64,000 bases of DNA from Deltaproteobacteria bacterium. Lineage in GTDB: Bacteria; Desulfobacterota; GWC2-55-46. The stretch lies in contig JABTVA010000011.1 of NCBI GenBank assembly GCA_015075075.1, positions 43,178 through 107,177 of the forward strand, given 5' to 3'. The translations under genes and the position numbers were made by a program. Shown piece by piece: positions 17,623-26,480 of the stretch (position 1 is the first letter of the stretch; the number at the start of each line of letters is the position of its first letter). The notes under the pieces were generated by a model. That model worked only from the letters and a program-made list of their open reading frames with translations. It was not told the DNA's origin and ran no database searches.

Positions 17623-19588
17623 TCAAAAAGCATTGATGGCCGCAAATACCTGCTCGTCCGTATATCCCTTAAGGTCAATGGATTTTGACCGCGACGCATA
17701 CGCCGCAGCCCTGGCAGACGCCGTCGTTGACCCTGGCGACCCACTTTACGATGTTGCCCTTCCTGTCCTTTATGGCGTCCCTCTCGATGGCCGTGTAGGG
17801 GCAGGCTGTAAGGCAGTCCCAGCAGGCGTTGCAGGTGACCTTGTTCACTACCGATGTTATGGGCTCCCTTGCCATCTCGTCGGCTGAGAAGAGCGCCAGG
17901 ACCTTGCTCGCAGCGGCGCTCCCCTGCGCTACCGAATCCGGTATGTCCATCGGGCCCATGCAGGAGCCGGCGAGATATATACCGGCGGTGACCGTCTCCA
18001 CGGGCTTCAACTTCGGGTGGTACTCGTTATAGAACTTGTGCTTGTCGTAGCCTATGCCGAGCCTCTGGGCGAGAGAATCCGCGCCCTCCCTCGATACGAC
18101 GGCGGTAGCCAGGACCACCATGTCGGCCTCTATCTCCACCTGCGAGCCGCTAAGGGTGTCCGCGCCCTGGACGATTATCTTCCCGTTTTTCTCGTAGACC
18201 CTGGAAACGCGGCCCCGGAGGTACATGGCGCCGTCGTGCTCTATCGCGCCCCGCACGAACTCCTCATACCTCTTTCCGCCCGAGCGTATGTCCATATAGA
18301 AGACATAGGCCTGGCCGCCGTGCACCTTGTGCGAATAGAGCTTCGTGTGCTTGGCGGTGTACATGCAGCATATCTTCGAGCAGTAGGAAACGCCCTTTTT
18401 CTCGTCCCTCGAGCCCACGCACTGGATGAATACGACGCTCTCGGGGACCTTGCCGTCCGAGGGCCTCCGTATCTCGCCGCCCGTGGGGCCGGAAGATGAC
18501 GCGAGCCTTTCGAACTGTAGCCCGCTTATGACGTCCTTGATCCTCCCGTAGCCGTACTCGCCGAAGCGCTCGTTCGGCATGAGCTGGTAGCCCGTGGCAA
18601 CGACTATGGCCCCGACCTCAACGGTTTCGAGCTTGTCTTCCATCTTGAAGTCTATGCACTTGGGGCCGCAGACTATTGCGCAGGCGCCGCACTTGTCCTT
18701 CTGTATCTTGGGGCAGTTCGGCGCGTCGATAACGGGTATGTTCGGGACCGACTGCGGGAAGGGCGTGTAGATGACCTTTCTCTTATTAAGGCCCAGCTCA
18801 AAGGCGCTCTCCACCTTGAACGGGCACTTCTCCGTGCACTCGCCGCACCCGGTGCAGCGCTCCTCGTCAACGTACTTGGACTTCCTCCTGACGGTCACCG
18901 TGAAGTTGCCGATATAGCCGTCTACCTTCTCGACCTCGGAGTAGGTGTAGAGGGTTATGTTCTCGTTAAGCTCGGCCTCGACCATCTTGGGCGTCAGAAT
19001 GCACTGCGAGCAGTCCATTGTGGGGAAGGTCTCGGAAAGCCTCGCCATGTTGCCGCCTATCGAGGGCTCCTTCTCTACGAGTATCACTTCCCTGCCGCCC
19101 TCGGCTATGTCGAGGGCGGCCTGTATCCCCGCGATGCCGCCGCCTATGACGAGCGCCTTTTTCTTTACGGGTATCTTTATTTTCTTCAGAGGCTGGTTTT
19201 TCTTGAGCCTCTGTATGGTCATCCTGGTAAGGTCGATGGACTTGACCGTCCCCGTCGCCTTTGTATTGTCGTGGTGGACCCACGAGCACTGCTCGCGGAT
19301 GTTGGTTATCTCGCACTGGTAGGGGTTGAGGCCCGCCGCCTCGGAGGCCTTCCTGAAGGTCTTCTCGTGCATGTGCGGAGAGCAGGCAGAGACGATGATG
19401 CCGTCGAGGTTATTCTCCTTTATGGCCTGCTTCAGGGTCTCCTGGCCGGGAGACGAGCACATGAACTTGTAGTCGCAGGTGTAGACCACACCGGGGATCC
19501 TGGCCATCTCCTCGGCGACCTTTTTGGTGTCGACGGTAGCGGCTATGTTATTCCCGCACTGGCAGACGAAGACTCCGATTCTCGGCAT
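17623..19588 (-). CDS. hdrA: Heterodisulfide reductase-like iron-sulfur/flavin subunit A (late frameshift)
   Basis: About 655 residues. An N-terminal cysteine-containing domain (IGVFVCQCGNN) is followed by the FAD motif VIGGGIAGIQAALDIAEGG (about 147-165). CTGCGECTEKCPFK lies at about residue 242 and CNACWDCLTACPYTAIERD near the C-terminus. The frame closes early at 17675, but DLKGYTDEQVFAAINAF and a TGA at 17623 follow in the next frame, completing the usual C-terminus. A small deletion near 17690 also removes the last Cys of the terminal cluster. HdrA is the bifurcating flavin hub that distributes electrons to HdrBC and ferredoxin. Confidence 0.92.
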
Positions 19589-19665
19589 ACTAATGACCCT
19601 CGATAACGATAACTAAAGATACTTCGGGTTGAAAGCCACGCTACAGCTTCCGTCTTTGCCTTATC

Positions 19666-19705
19666 ATGAGATTGCTTCGGCTGGCTTCGCCGGCCTCGCA
19701 ATGAC
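19666..19705. repeat. 40-bp dispersed repeat, left copy flanking the GIY-YIG gene
   Basis: An exact 40-bp copy of the sequence at 20047-20086, beginning ATGAGATTGCTTCGGCTGGC and ending CGCAATGAC. An inverted relative (GTCATTGCGAGCGGAGCGAA at 19721-19750) follows 15 bp later, so the pair can form a hairpin. This class of short chromosomal repeat is widespread in related genomes. Confidence 0.9.
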
Positions 19706-19720
19706 CCACCCGTATTTGCC

Positions 19721-19750
19721 GTCATTGCGAGCGGAGCGAAGCAATCTCAT
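19721..19750. repeat. Inverted relative of the 40-bp repeat, overlapping the GIY-YIG stop codon
   Basis: Thirty bases beginning GTCATTGCGAGCGGAGCGAA and ending AATCTCAT. It is the reverse orientation of the flanking 40-bp repeat. The GIY-YIG gene ends inside it: the TGA at 19749-19747 is repeat sequence. Confidence 0.85.
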
Positions 19751-20037
19751 AACGATTCGTACAAATCCTTCCAGTCCGCGTTCATTCCGTTTATCAGTTT
19801 CAACTTCTTGGCCCGTGACCCGGCCTTTATCTGCTTCTCGCGGAGGATCGCGTTCTCGGCATCTTCCAGTATCTCGAAATAAACCAGCTTATTGATGTTG
19901 TATCTGCCTGTAAAACCCTCGACCAGCTTTTCCCTGTGTTCAAAAATCCTTTTTCTTAAATCACTCGTAACACCTGTATACAGGACCTGATTCCACTTGT
20001 TCGTCATTATGTAGACATAGAATTGTCTACCGCTCAT
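19747..20037 (-). CDS. GIY-YIG nuclease-domain protein
   Basis: 96 residues from the ATG at 20037; upstream codons in frame belong to the flanking repeat and were excluded. FYVYIMTNKWNQVLYTGVTS carries the GIY..YTG signature, followed by DLRKRIFEHR with the catalytic Arg. The Glu side chain probably lies in AENAILREKQIKAG. Stand-alone proteins of this size are the common 'putative endonuclease' group; substrates are unknown. The gene is flanked by exact 40-bp direct repeats and interrupts the hdrB-hdrA order, so it looks like a later insertion. Confidence 0.88.
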   Translation of the reverse strand: MSGRQFYVYIMTNKWNQVLYTGVTSDLRKRIFEHREKLVEGFTGRYNINKLVYFEILEDAENAILREKQIKAGSRAKKLKLINGMNADWKDLYESL

Positions 20038-20046
20038 TCCATCCTG

Positions 20047-20086
20047 ATGAGATTGCTTCGGCTGGCTTCGCCGGCCTCGCAATGAC
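20047..20086. repeat. 40-bp dispersed repeat, right copy flanking the GIY-YIG gene
   Basis: Identical over 40 bp to 19666-19705 and in the same orientation, so the GIY-YIG gene is bounded by direct repeats 381 bp apart. The copy ends 11 bp before the stop codon of the upstream unknown gene. Confidence 0.9.
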
Positions 20087-20097
20087 CTTAGTTAGGC

Positions 20098-20535
20098 TTA
20101 TTCTTTCCGCAAGCGCCTTGCTAAATCTCTCACAAAATGTTCTATTTTCTCAGTACTATCTTCCTCTTTTCCAGCTGTCCGGAGTTTAACTACCTGCCTT
20201 ATTAGCTCATCGAATTGGACCTGAGATTCTTTTACAAACAGTTCATCCATTACTAATTTCAGTTCTTTTTCACTGAAAATCGCAGCGAATTCATTCAATA
20301 TATTCCAATGCTTTTTATATTGGTCAACATTGGTTTCCATCTTTAAAATTTCTTTTGCTTTTGATATCTGCTTGTCTTTGTAAACTGTAAACAGCTTCAA
20401 TGCTTTTTGCGAAAACTCTGCATCTTGGCTATCCAATATTTCTTCTACTATCTCAATAGCTTCCCTAAGGCTTTTCAAATCCTCTGTCTTCTCAAATGCC
20501 GAAAACAAATCTATGGCCTTGTCGAATTCACTCAT
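20098..20535 (-). CDS. Hypothetical alpha-helical protein translationally coupled to hdrB
   Basis: 145 residues, start ATG at 20535 overlapping the hdrB TGA (TGATG). The composition is Lys/Glu/Leu-rich and predicted almost entirely helical (FDKAIDLFSAFEKTEDLKSL; REAIEIVEEILDSQDAEFSQ), suggestive of a TPR- or bundle-like fold. There are no Cys residues, so it is not a cluster carrier. Base composition is clearly more AT-rich than the surrounding hdr genes, hinting at separate origin. I do not recognise the family. Position and coupling suggest an accessory or assembly role, or simple insertion. Confidence 0.7.
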   Translation of the reverse strand: MSEFDKAIDLFSAFEKTEDLKSLREAIEIVEEILDSQDAEFSQKALKLFTVYKDKQISKAKEILKMETNVDQYKKHWNILNEFAAIFSEKELKLVMDELFVKESQVQFDELIRQVVKLRTAGKEEDSTEKIEHFVRDLARRLRKE

Positions 20536-21404
20536 CAAACTATGCCCTTCTTCTTGAGAAGCGGCATTACGTCCGTCGAGTTCTTCTCGAACCCGAGGGT
20601 CTCTATCTCCTGGCCGAGGGCAAGGCCCAGGGCCTGGGTGAAGTATATTACGGGCACTCCATTGCTGGCCGCGCCGCGGCTCTTCTCAAGGTTATACTGG
20701 CAGAGCGGGCAGCTCGTCACTATAAGCTCCGCGCCCATGCCCGCGGCCGAGTCGATTACCGCCCCGGAAAGGCGCGTGACGACCTCTTCGTCGTTCATGG
20801 CGAGGTGCGCGCCGCAGCACTCTATCCTGTTAGGGAACTCCACCGGCTCGGCCCCGAGGGCCTTCAAGAGGTCCTCGAATATGGTCGGCCTCTCTGCGTT
20901 GTCTATGCCGACGTCCTCGAAGGGGCGTAGCAGCATGCAGCCGTAATAGGCCCCGGCCTTTACGCCCTTCAAGGGCCTCTTCACCGCCCCCTTTACCTTT
21001 TCAAAGCCAACGCGGTCGCGGAGCACTTCAAGGTAATGGAGTACGTTGAGGCTCCCGTCGTATTCCTCTTCTATGAAGCCGTTTACGACGCCCCTCTTCT
21101 CCTTGCTCTCCCTTATGACGGAGTTCGTCCGCTTGAGGACGTTATAGCAGACCGAGCAGAGGGTCGTGAGCGTGTCGCCTTCCTTCCGGGCCCCGGAGAG
21201 GACCTTTGCCGGGGCAGTGAGCCCCATGAGGTTGTCAGGGGCGAGCGGGAATGTGGCCCCGCAGCAGTTCCACTGCTTGAGCTCGGCCATCTCGAAGCCC
21301 ACCGCAAGGGCGGAGTCCCGCGCAGAGGAGTCGAACTGCTTGGCGACCGTATTTAAAGTACAACCGGGGTAGTAAGGTATCTTCATAAGGTCCATCTTGT
21401 TCAT
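20535..21404 (-). CDS. hdrB: Heterodisulfide reductase-like subunit B
   Basis: 289 residues. Two CCG domains are complete: YYPGC (about 11-15), WNCCGA, LCSVCYNVL; then YYGCMLLRP, ECCGAHLAM and SCPLCQYNLE. These ligate the paired noncubane clusters where disulfide-type substrates are reduced. The start could be ATG 21404 or the internal ATGs six and twelve bases on. A family D repeat begins six bases upstream. It pairs with hdrC just upstream. Confidence 0.96.
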   Translation of the reverse strand: MNKMDLMKIPYYPGCTLNTVAKQFDSSARDSALAVGFEMAELKQWNCCGATFPLAPDNLMGLTAPAKVLSGARKEGDTLTTLCSVCYNVLKRTNSVIRESKEKRGVVNGFIEEEYDGSLNVLHYLEVLRDRVGFEKVKGAVKRPLKGVKAGAYYGCMLLRPFEDVGIDNAERPTIFEDLLKALGAEPVEFPNRIECCGAHLAMNDEEVVTRLSGAVIDSAAGMGAELIVTSCPLCQYNLEKSRGAASNGVPVIYFTQALGLALGQEIETLGFEKNSTDVMPLLKKKGIV

Positions 21405-21409
21405 GCTTG

Positions 21410-21582
21410 GAAACTATCCGTCTGCGCTTAATTCCGTTACCGAACCAAGTGGTTCGGTTTTTACCTGACTTCATGCCCGAAACATCCGGATGCGAGGAAG
21501 GGCAAGGGATTGAACCGCAGCATACTTCTCCGTATGTGAGGATTCAAGCCCGCGGCCCTGACAAAGCAGACGGATAGTTTCC
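21410..21582. repeat. Family D long-hairpin element, copy 2
   Basis: 173 bp whose outer ends GGAAACTATCCGTCTGC and GCAGACGGATAGTTTCC are perfect 17-bp inverted repeats. The core repeats the GGATTGAACCGCAGCATAC / GTATGTGAGGATTCAAGCCC pair seen in copy 1. A small extra hairpin (CCGAACCAAGTGGTTCGG, about 21439-21456) sits in the left arm. Fills the hdrC-hdrB gap. Confidence 0.85.
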
Positions 21583-21596
21583 TTGCATGAACGCAC

Positions 21597-22004
21597 TCAG
21601 CTGACGAACTTCCTGAACCCGCAGACTATCGCCTGCTGCGGCGCCTTCTTAAGGAGAGGCATCGGGAGGTCCTTTACCTCCACCCTGTCAGCGCTCTCCC
21701 TCAGGGCCTCCTGCCTCATGGCCTCCAATACCGCGGCCACGCTGCACCCTTTCGGGCACCTCGAATAGCACTGGAGGCAGCCGACGCAAAGCCACATCGA
21801 GTTTGCGGCCTTCACCTCCTCCAGCCTCCCGAGCTGGAGCATCCTCATTATCCTTGTCGGGGGTATCTCCATCTTATATGATACCGGACACCCTCCGGAG
21901 CAGTTCCCGCACTGGTAGCACTTCTTCAGGTCCTCGCCGCTCAGGCGCTCGACCTTGCCCACGCCTGCGCTCTGCACGTCCTGGTTGGAAAGGTTTATCT
22001 TCAA
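21597..22004 (-). CDS. hdrC: Heterodisulfide reductase-like subunit C
   Basis: 135 residues. Two [4Fe-4S] motifs: KCYQCGNCSGGCPVSYKM (about 29-46) and LCVGCLQCYSRCPKGC (about 72-87). Between them PPTRIMRMLQLGRLEEV is a conserved HdrC helix. It carries electrons from HdrA to HdrB. Its ATG overlaps the end of the fumarase beta gene (22001-22004), so the fum and hdr genes are transcribed together. Confidence 0.95.
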   Translation of the reverse strand: MKINLSNQDVQSAGVGKVERLSGEDLKKCYQCGNCSGGCPVSYKMEIPPTRIMRMLQLGRLEEVKAANSMWLCVGCLQCYSRCPKGCSVAAVLEAMRQEALRESADRVEVKDLPMPLLKKAPQQAIVCGFRKFVS

Positions 22005-22561
22005 GAAACCCTCCTGTACTTTTGAACGCCCTGCAGGAAGAGGTCCCCTCCCTCGGCGTCGTTCACCACTATCGCGGGGAAATCGACCACCTCGAGCCTT
22101 CTTATGGCCTCAGGCCCGAGGTCCTCGTAAGCGACTATCTCGGCCTTCTTTATGGAGCGCCTTATGAGGGCGGCGGCGCCTCCGACCGCGGCCATGTAAA
22201 CGGCCTTGTGCTTCCTTATGGAGTCGAGCACGTCCTTGCTCCGCGCGCCCTTCCCGACCATGCCCTTCAAGCCGAGCTCTATGAGCCTCGGGGTGTAGGC
22301 GTCCATCCTGCCGCTCGTCGTGGGCCCTGCCGAGCCGATGACCTGTCCCGGCCTCTCGGGCGTGGGGCCGACATAATAGATTATCTGGCCCTTGATATCG
22401 AAGGGCAGCTCCTTCCCGGCGTCCAGGAGCTCTATAAGCCGCTTGTGCGCGGCGTCCCGGGCAGTGTAGAGGACCCCGGATATTAGCACCTTGTCCCCTG
22501 CCCTGAGCTTCCCGGCCATCTCGTCGGAGAGAGGGGCCGATATCCTTACGGGCTCTGACAT
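22001..22561 (-). CDS. Class I fumarate hydratase, beta (C-terminal) subunit
   Basis: 186 residues from the ATG at 22561, whose first base is the last base of the fumarase alpha stop (TGATG). The swivelling C-terminal domain of class I fumarases is recognisable in SGVLYTARDAAHKRL, YYVGPTPERPGQVIGSAGPT, TSGRMDAYTPRLI and GKGARSKDVLDSIRKH. With the alpha subunit it hydrates fumarate to malate or the reverse. An upstream in-frame start exists but would sit inside the alpha gene. Confidence 0.95.
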   Translation of the reverse strand: MSEPVRISAPLSDEMAGKLRAGDKVLISGVLYTARDAAHKRLIELLDAGKELPFDIKGQIIYYVGPTPERPGQVIGSAGPTTSGRMDAYTPRLIELGLKGMVGKGARSKDVLDSIRKHKAVYMAAVGGAAALIRRSIKKAEIVAYEDLGPEAIRRLEVVDFPAIVVNDAEGGDLFLQGVQKYRRVS

Positions 22562-23397
22562 CAGATCACCGCTTCCTTGTGCCTTCCGGCGTGGCACTGT
22601 ATGTTCACGGCCACGGGGAGGCTCGCTATGTGACAGGGGTGCGCCTCTATATGCACGGCGAGGGCAGTGGTCCTGCCGCCGAACCCCATGGGGCCTATGC
22701 CGAGGTCGTTTATCATCCTGAGGAGGTCCGCCTCAAGCTGTACCAGGTCAGGGTCCGGGTTCTTCGTCCCTACAGGCCTCAAGAGGGCCTTCTTGGCGAG
22801 TATCGCACATTTCTCGAAGCTCCCGCCTATGCCTACTCCGAGGACTATGGGGGGGCAGGGGTTTCCGCCGGCTTCCCTCACTGTCTCTACGACGAACGAC
22901 TTTATGCCTTCGACCCCTTCCGCGGGCTTGAGCATCTTGAGCCTGCTCATGTTCTCGCTGCCCGCGCCCTTGGGGGCTATCTTTATTTTTACTTTGTCTC
23001 CCTCGACAATCGAGGTGTGGACGATTGCCGGGGTGTTGTCCCCGGTATTTATCCTTTTAAGGGGATGGCAGACAGACTTCCTCAAGTAACCGTCTTTGTA
23101 GCCCCTCCGCACGCCCTCGTTTATGGCGTCGTAAAGCGGCCCGTCAAGGGCGACGTCCCTTCCCAGCTCGACGAAAAAGACCGATATGCCCGTATCCTGG
23201 CACATTGGGAGGCCTTCGGCGCCGGCTATCTCGAAGTTCTCGATTATCTGGCCGAGCACCTCTTTGCCGAGCGGCGACTCCTCTTTCTCGCGCGCGGCCC
23301 TGAGGGCCGAAGACATATCGGGATCGAGGTCGCAGGCCGCGCTTATGCAGAGATCCCTGACCTTGTCCGTAATGTCCTTTGTTGAAACCTGTCTCAA
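22561..23397 (-). CDS. Class I fumarate hydratase, alpha (iron-sulfur) subunit
   Basis: 278 residues. PMCQDTGISVFFVELGRD (about 60-77) and PKGAGSENMSRLKML carry the first cluster-binding and catalytic residues. VLGVGIGGSFEKCAILAKKA and GIGPMGFGGRTTALAVHIEA are conserved. The oxygen-sensitive [4Fe-4S] cluster fits an anaerobic lifestyle. Lies between mdh (54 bp gap) and the beta subunit (overlapping). Confidence 0.96.
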   Translation of the reverse strand: MRQVSTKDITDKVRDLCISAACDLDPDMSSALRAAREKEESPLGKEVLGQIIENFEIAGAEGLPMCQDTGISVFFVELGRDVALDGPLYDAINEGVRRGYKDGYLRKSVCHPLKRINTGDNTPAIVHTSIVEGDKVKIKIAPKGAGSENMSRLKMLKPAEGVEGIKSFVVETVREAGGNPCPPIVLGVGIGGSFEKCAILAKKALLRPVGTKNPDPDLVQLEADLLRMINDLGIGPMGFGGRTTALAVHIEAHPCHIASLPVAVNIQCHAGRHKEAVI

Positions 23398-23451
23398 ATC
23401 AGAAACCCTTCTCTACCAGCCCGAATGAAATCTTGAGTTTTTCAGCAACTG

Positions 23452-24750
<1,299 letters not shown>

Positions 24751-24785
24751 TTGTATACAGTATACAAATACGCCTGCCCTGTCAA
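24751..24785 (-). promoter_or_regulatory. Candidate sigma-70 promoter overlapped by a 17-bp perfect palindrome (GntR-type operator)
   Basis: On the minus strand TTGACA (24785-24780) is followed after 15 nt by TATACT (24764-24759). The -10 hexamer lies inside TTGTATACAGTATACAA (24751-24767), a perfect palindrome around a central base. Such TTGTATAC half-sites are typical of GntR/FadR-family repressors. It faces mdh and the whole fum-hdr-frd run. Confidence 0.65.
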
Positions 24786-25015
24786 GAGGAATTCTGGAAC
24801 TGGCCTGAGCGCGAAATAAGAGGACATTGGACTAAAACTGCCCTCAGGTTTTGGCATAAGCCGTAAATAACCCACTGCCTTGAAAAAAAACCGCGAAAAA
24901 CAGGCGGTTACAATTGATGAAGCGGTCTGGGCCGCCCGCGCTATCCGGTGGGCCGGGAATAAATACCTGCGCGCCGCATAGCGCCCCGGGAAAATTGCAG
25001 TATACTTATTCTAAC

Positions 25016-25161
25016 AAGTTGCTGAAAAACTCAAAATTAGATTCAGGCTGCTCAAAAGCCACGATGCAAGGATCAGTGCGAGAATGAGGCGTACTTTTAG
25101 TACGTCGCATTGACGAACCCTGGAAGACGACATAGCAGATTGGCTTTCAGCAGCCTGCTAA
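25016..25161. repeat. Family C inverted-repeat element, copy 1
   Basis: About 146 bp, opening AAGTTGCTGAAAAACTC and closing TTTCAGCAGCCTGCTAA. Internal landmarks ATGCAAGG, GAATGAGGCGTACTTTTAGT and GACGACATAG match the copy at 39692. The sequence between 24868 and 25015 holds no gene. Confidence 0.85.
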
Positions 25162-25229
25162 AATCCTGTTGCCCGCCATCGTACACAGCCCGAATGCGGG
25201 CGCCAGAGGTAAAAGGAGACCGCTCACGA

Positions 25230-25533
25230 TGAAAAGATTATTCGGATTAGGCCTCGCCATAGCGTTGCGATAACCGTGGGCCTGCGTTTCTGCCTGCTGA
25301 CGGGGCTCGTATTCAAGTCGAAGTGCTCCACATGCCACGGCGCTGAGGGACGGGGACTCGCCATGGCCGCACTACAAGAACGCACCGTGCCACTGAGCGC
25401 CGAAAGTGGCTATAGCTGGCTACCATCATGAGGGCGAAACGGCGCGACAAGAAGTATAGAGTTTGCGATAGGCATGCCAGCAGACCTTAATGACGATGAG
25501 CCTGGTACCGTAATAAGCCGATAGCGCATGGCG
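25230..25533 (+). pseudogene. c-type cytochrome relic (frame disrupted)
   Basis: AAGGAGA precedes an ATG at 25230, which opens a signal-peptide-like MKRLFGLGLAIAL before the frame breaks. In the next frame KSKCSTCHGAEGRGLAMA follows, containing one CXXCH haem c site. Near 25465 another frame gives IEFAIGMPADLNDDEPGTVI, which resembles the C-terminal helix of small monohaem cytochromes. The pieces fit one secreted cytochrome of about 100 residues broken by several indels. Either a true pseudogene or part of the low-accuracy stretch that also affects the tRNA region. Confidence 0.6.
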
Positions 25534-25655
25534 GCTAACGATCCTTCCTATAAGGATTGCCTGGAAGGCCAGGGCAAAGCACCCGCCTTTTGCTGAGGGC
25601 CGCTCGCCGCCTGACCGGAAGGTAGAATGGTCAAAGGCCTGCAAACCAAGGCTTA

Positions 25656-25669
25656 TCCGTGGTAAAATT
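25656..25669 (+). promoter_or_regulatory. Extended -10-like motif upstream of tRNA-Pro
   Basis: TCCGTGGTAAAATT, containing TG-n-TAAAAT, lies 47 bp upstream of the tRNA-Pro gene. The identical 14-mer occurs at 54121-54134 upstream of gyrB. No good -35 is evident. Confidence 0.45.
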
Positions 25670-25715
25670 TAATTTGCCGGGAATCAGGCCGGAAGGCCTT
25701 TATAAACGGCTTATT

Positions 25716-25792
25716 CGGGGCGTAGCGCAGCCTGGTAGCGCATCTGCTTTGGGAGCAGAGGGCCGGAGGTTCGAATCCTCTCGCCCCGACCA
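25716..25792 (+). tRNA. tRNA-Pro (anticodon TGG)
   Basis: 77 nt including an encoded CCA. The acceptor CGGGGCG pairs with CGCCCCG; the anticodon arm is CTGCT-TTGGGAG-CAG with TGG in the loop; the T-arm contains GGTTCGAATCC. The 3' 21 bases recur at 25916, see the tRNA-linked cassette. Confidence 0.93.
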
Positions 25793-25946
25793 GTTTTGAA
25801 CCGAGGACGGCAGGATCGAAGGCGCGCTTGGCGCCGAGCGGAGCGAGGAAGAGGCCCCAGGATGGGCCGGAAGCCGCGGCTGGAATGAGGAGCCAGGATG
25901 GCGACGAATGGAAGCCGAATCCTCTCGCCCCGACCAGTTTTCAACC
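25772..25946 (+). repeat. tRNA-linked cassette 1 (direct copies of the tRNA-Pro 3' end)
   Basis: A 31-bp segment (25772-25802) that starts in the tRNA-Pro T-loop and runs past CCA is repeated at 25916-25946 with one mismatch. Between them lie 113 bp. That insert is homologous to the insert at 26047-26156 after the next tRNA: both contain GCCGAGCGGAGCGAGGA, then CGGCTGGA, GAGCC, GGCGA and GGAAG. No protein is supportable. Structurally this is what tRNA-targeted integration leaves (attL/attR around a tiny insert), or a tandem tRNA-processing unit. Confidence 0.8.
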
Positions 25947-25970
25947 TAACCGCATTATCATCCATTCATT

Positions 25971-26038
25971 GCGCCTGTAGCTCAGTCGGATAGGCAACCG
26001 CCTGCCAGTGGGGCCAGCTCGAACCTCCAGGCGCGCCA
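25971..26038 (+). tRNA. Degenerate tRNA-like gene (probably tRNA-Arg family; deletions)
   Basis: The acceptor GCGCCTG pairs with CAGGCGC followed by G and CCA, and the D-arm reads AGCTCAGTCGGATAG. The total is only 68 nt; the anticodon and T arms do not fold properly, as if about eight bases were missing. The anticodon cannot be read. A pseudo-tRNA or, given the nearby indels, a tRNA with sequence errors. Confidence 0.5.
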
Positions 26039-26183
26039 AAAACTTCATTCCAAAGGAACAGGGATCTGAAACGCCCGAGTGCCGAGCGGAGCGAGGATGC
26101 GGCCGTAAACGAGGGCGTGCGGCTGGAGTGAAGAGCCCGGAAGGCGATGAACGGAAGCGAATCTCCAGGGCGCCAAAACTCGT
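26019..26183 (+). repeat. tRNA-linked cassette 2 (copy of the degenerate tRNA's 3' end)
   Basis: The tRNA 3' segment CGAACCTCCAGGCGCGCCAA is followed about 140 bp later by a diverged copy, CGAATCTCCAGGGCGCCAAA (26159-26178). The intervening 110 bp matches the cassette 1 insert along most of its length, while the flanking duplicated tRNA ends are different and tRNA-specific. Confidence 0.75.
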
Positions 26184-26296
26184 GTTTGAAATCGTCCGTC
26201 TGCTTTGGTCAGGTTGCGGGCTTGAATCCTCACATACAGAAAGCATGCTGGTTCAATCCCTTTCCCTCGCACCCTGACGTTTCAAACACGAAATCT
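26176..26296. repeat. Family D long-hairpin element, copy 3 (reverse orientation)
   Basis: About 120 bp whose ends ACTCGTGTTTGAAA and TTTCAAACACGA are inverted repeats unlike those of copies 1 and 2. Core sequences GGGCTTGAATCCTCACATAC and GGTTCAATCCC are shared. It abuts the end of tRNA-linked cassette 2. Confidence 0.8.
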
Positions 26297-26388
26297 GTTC
26301 TATACCCGGCAAATAAAACTGAACACTACCGTTGAAGGCAGGTTCCAGGTTTTGGATCGGCTGAAAGACCGACCTGGCACAACAAAGG

Positions 26389-26480
26389 TCGTCATTGCGA
26401 GGACGTCAGTCCCGAAGCAACTTTAAGCTGACACCAGCATGGATTGAGATCGCTACTGAGCAAAAGCCCTCGCAATGACA
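26389..26480. repeat. Short palindromic chromosomal repeat (GTCATTGCGAGG ends)
   Basis: Ends GTCATTGCGAGG and CCTCGCAATGAC are perfect 12-bp inverted repeats about 90 bp apart. Same class as the repeats flanking the GIY-YIG gene. The 290 bp from here to the first methyltransferase start hold nothing else I can support. Confidence 0.75.

Noticed and set aside
25711..25965. 84-codon minus-strand open frame across tRNA-Pro
   Set aside because: It is the antisense translation of the tRNA and its duplicated 3' end ([15 protein letters not shown] pattern), a known annotation artefact.
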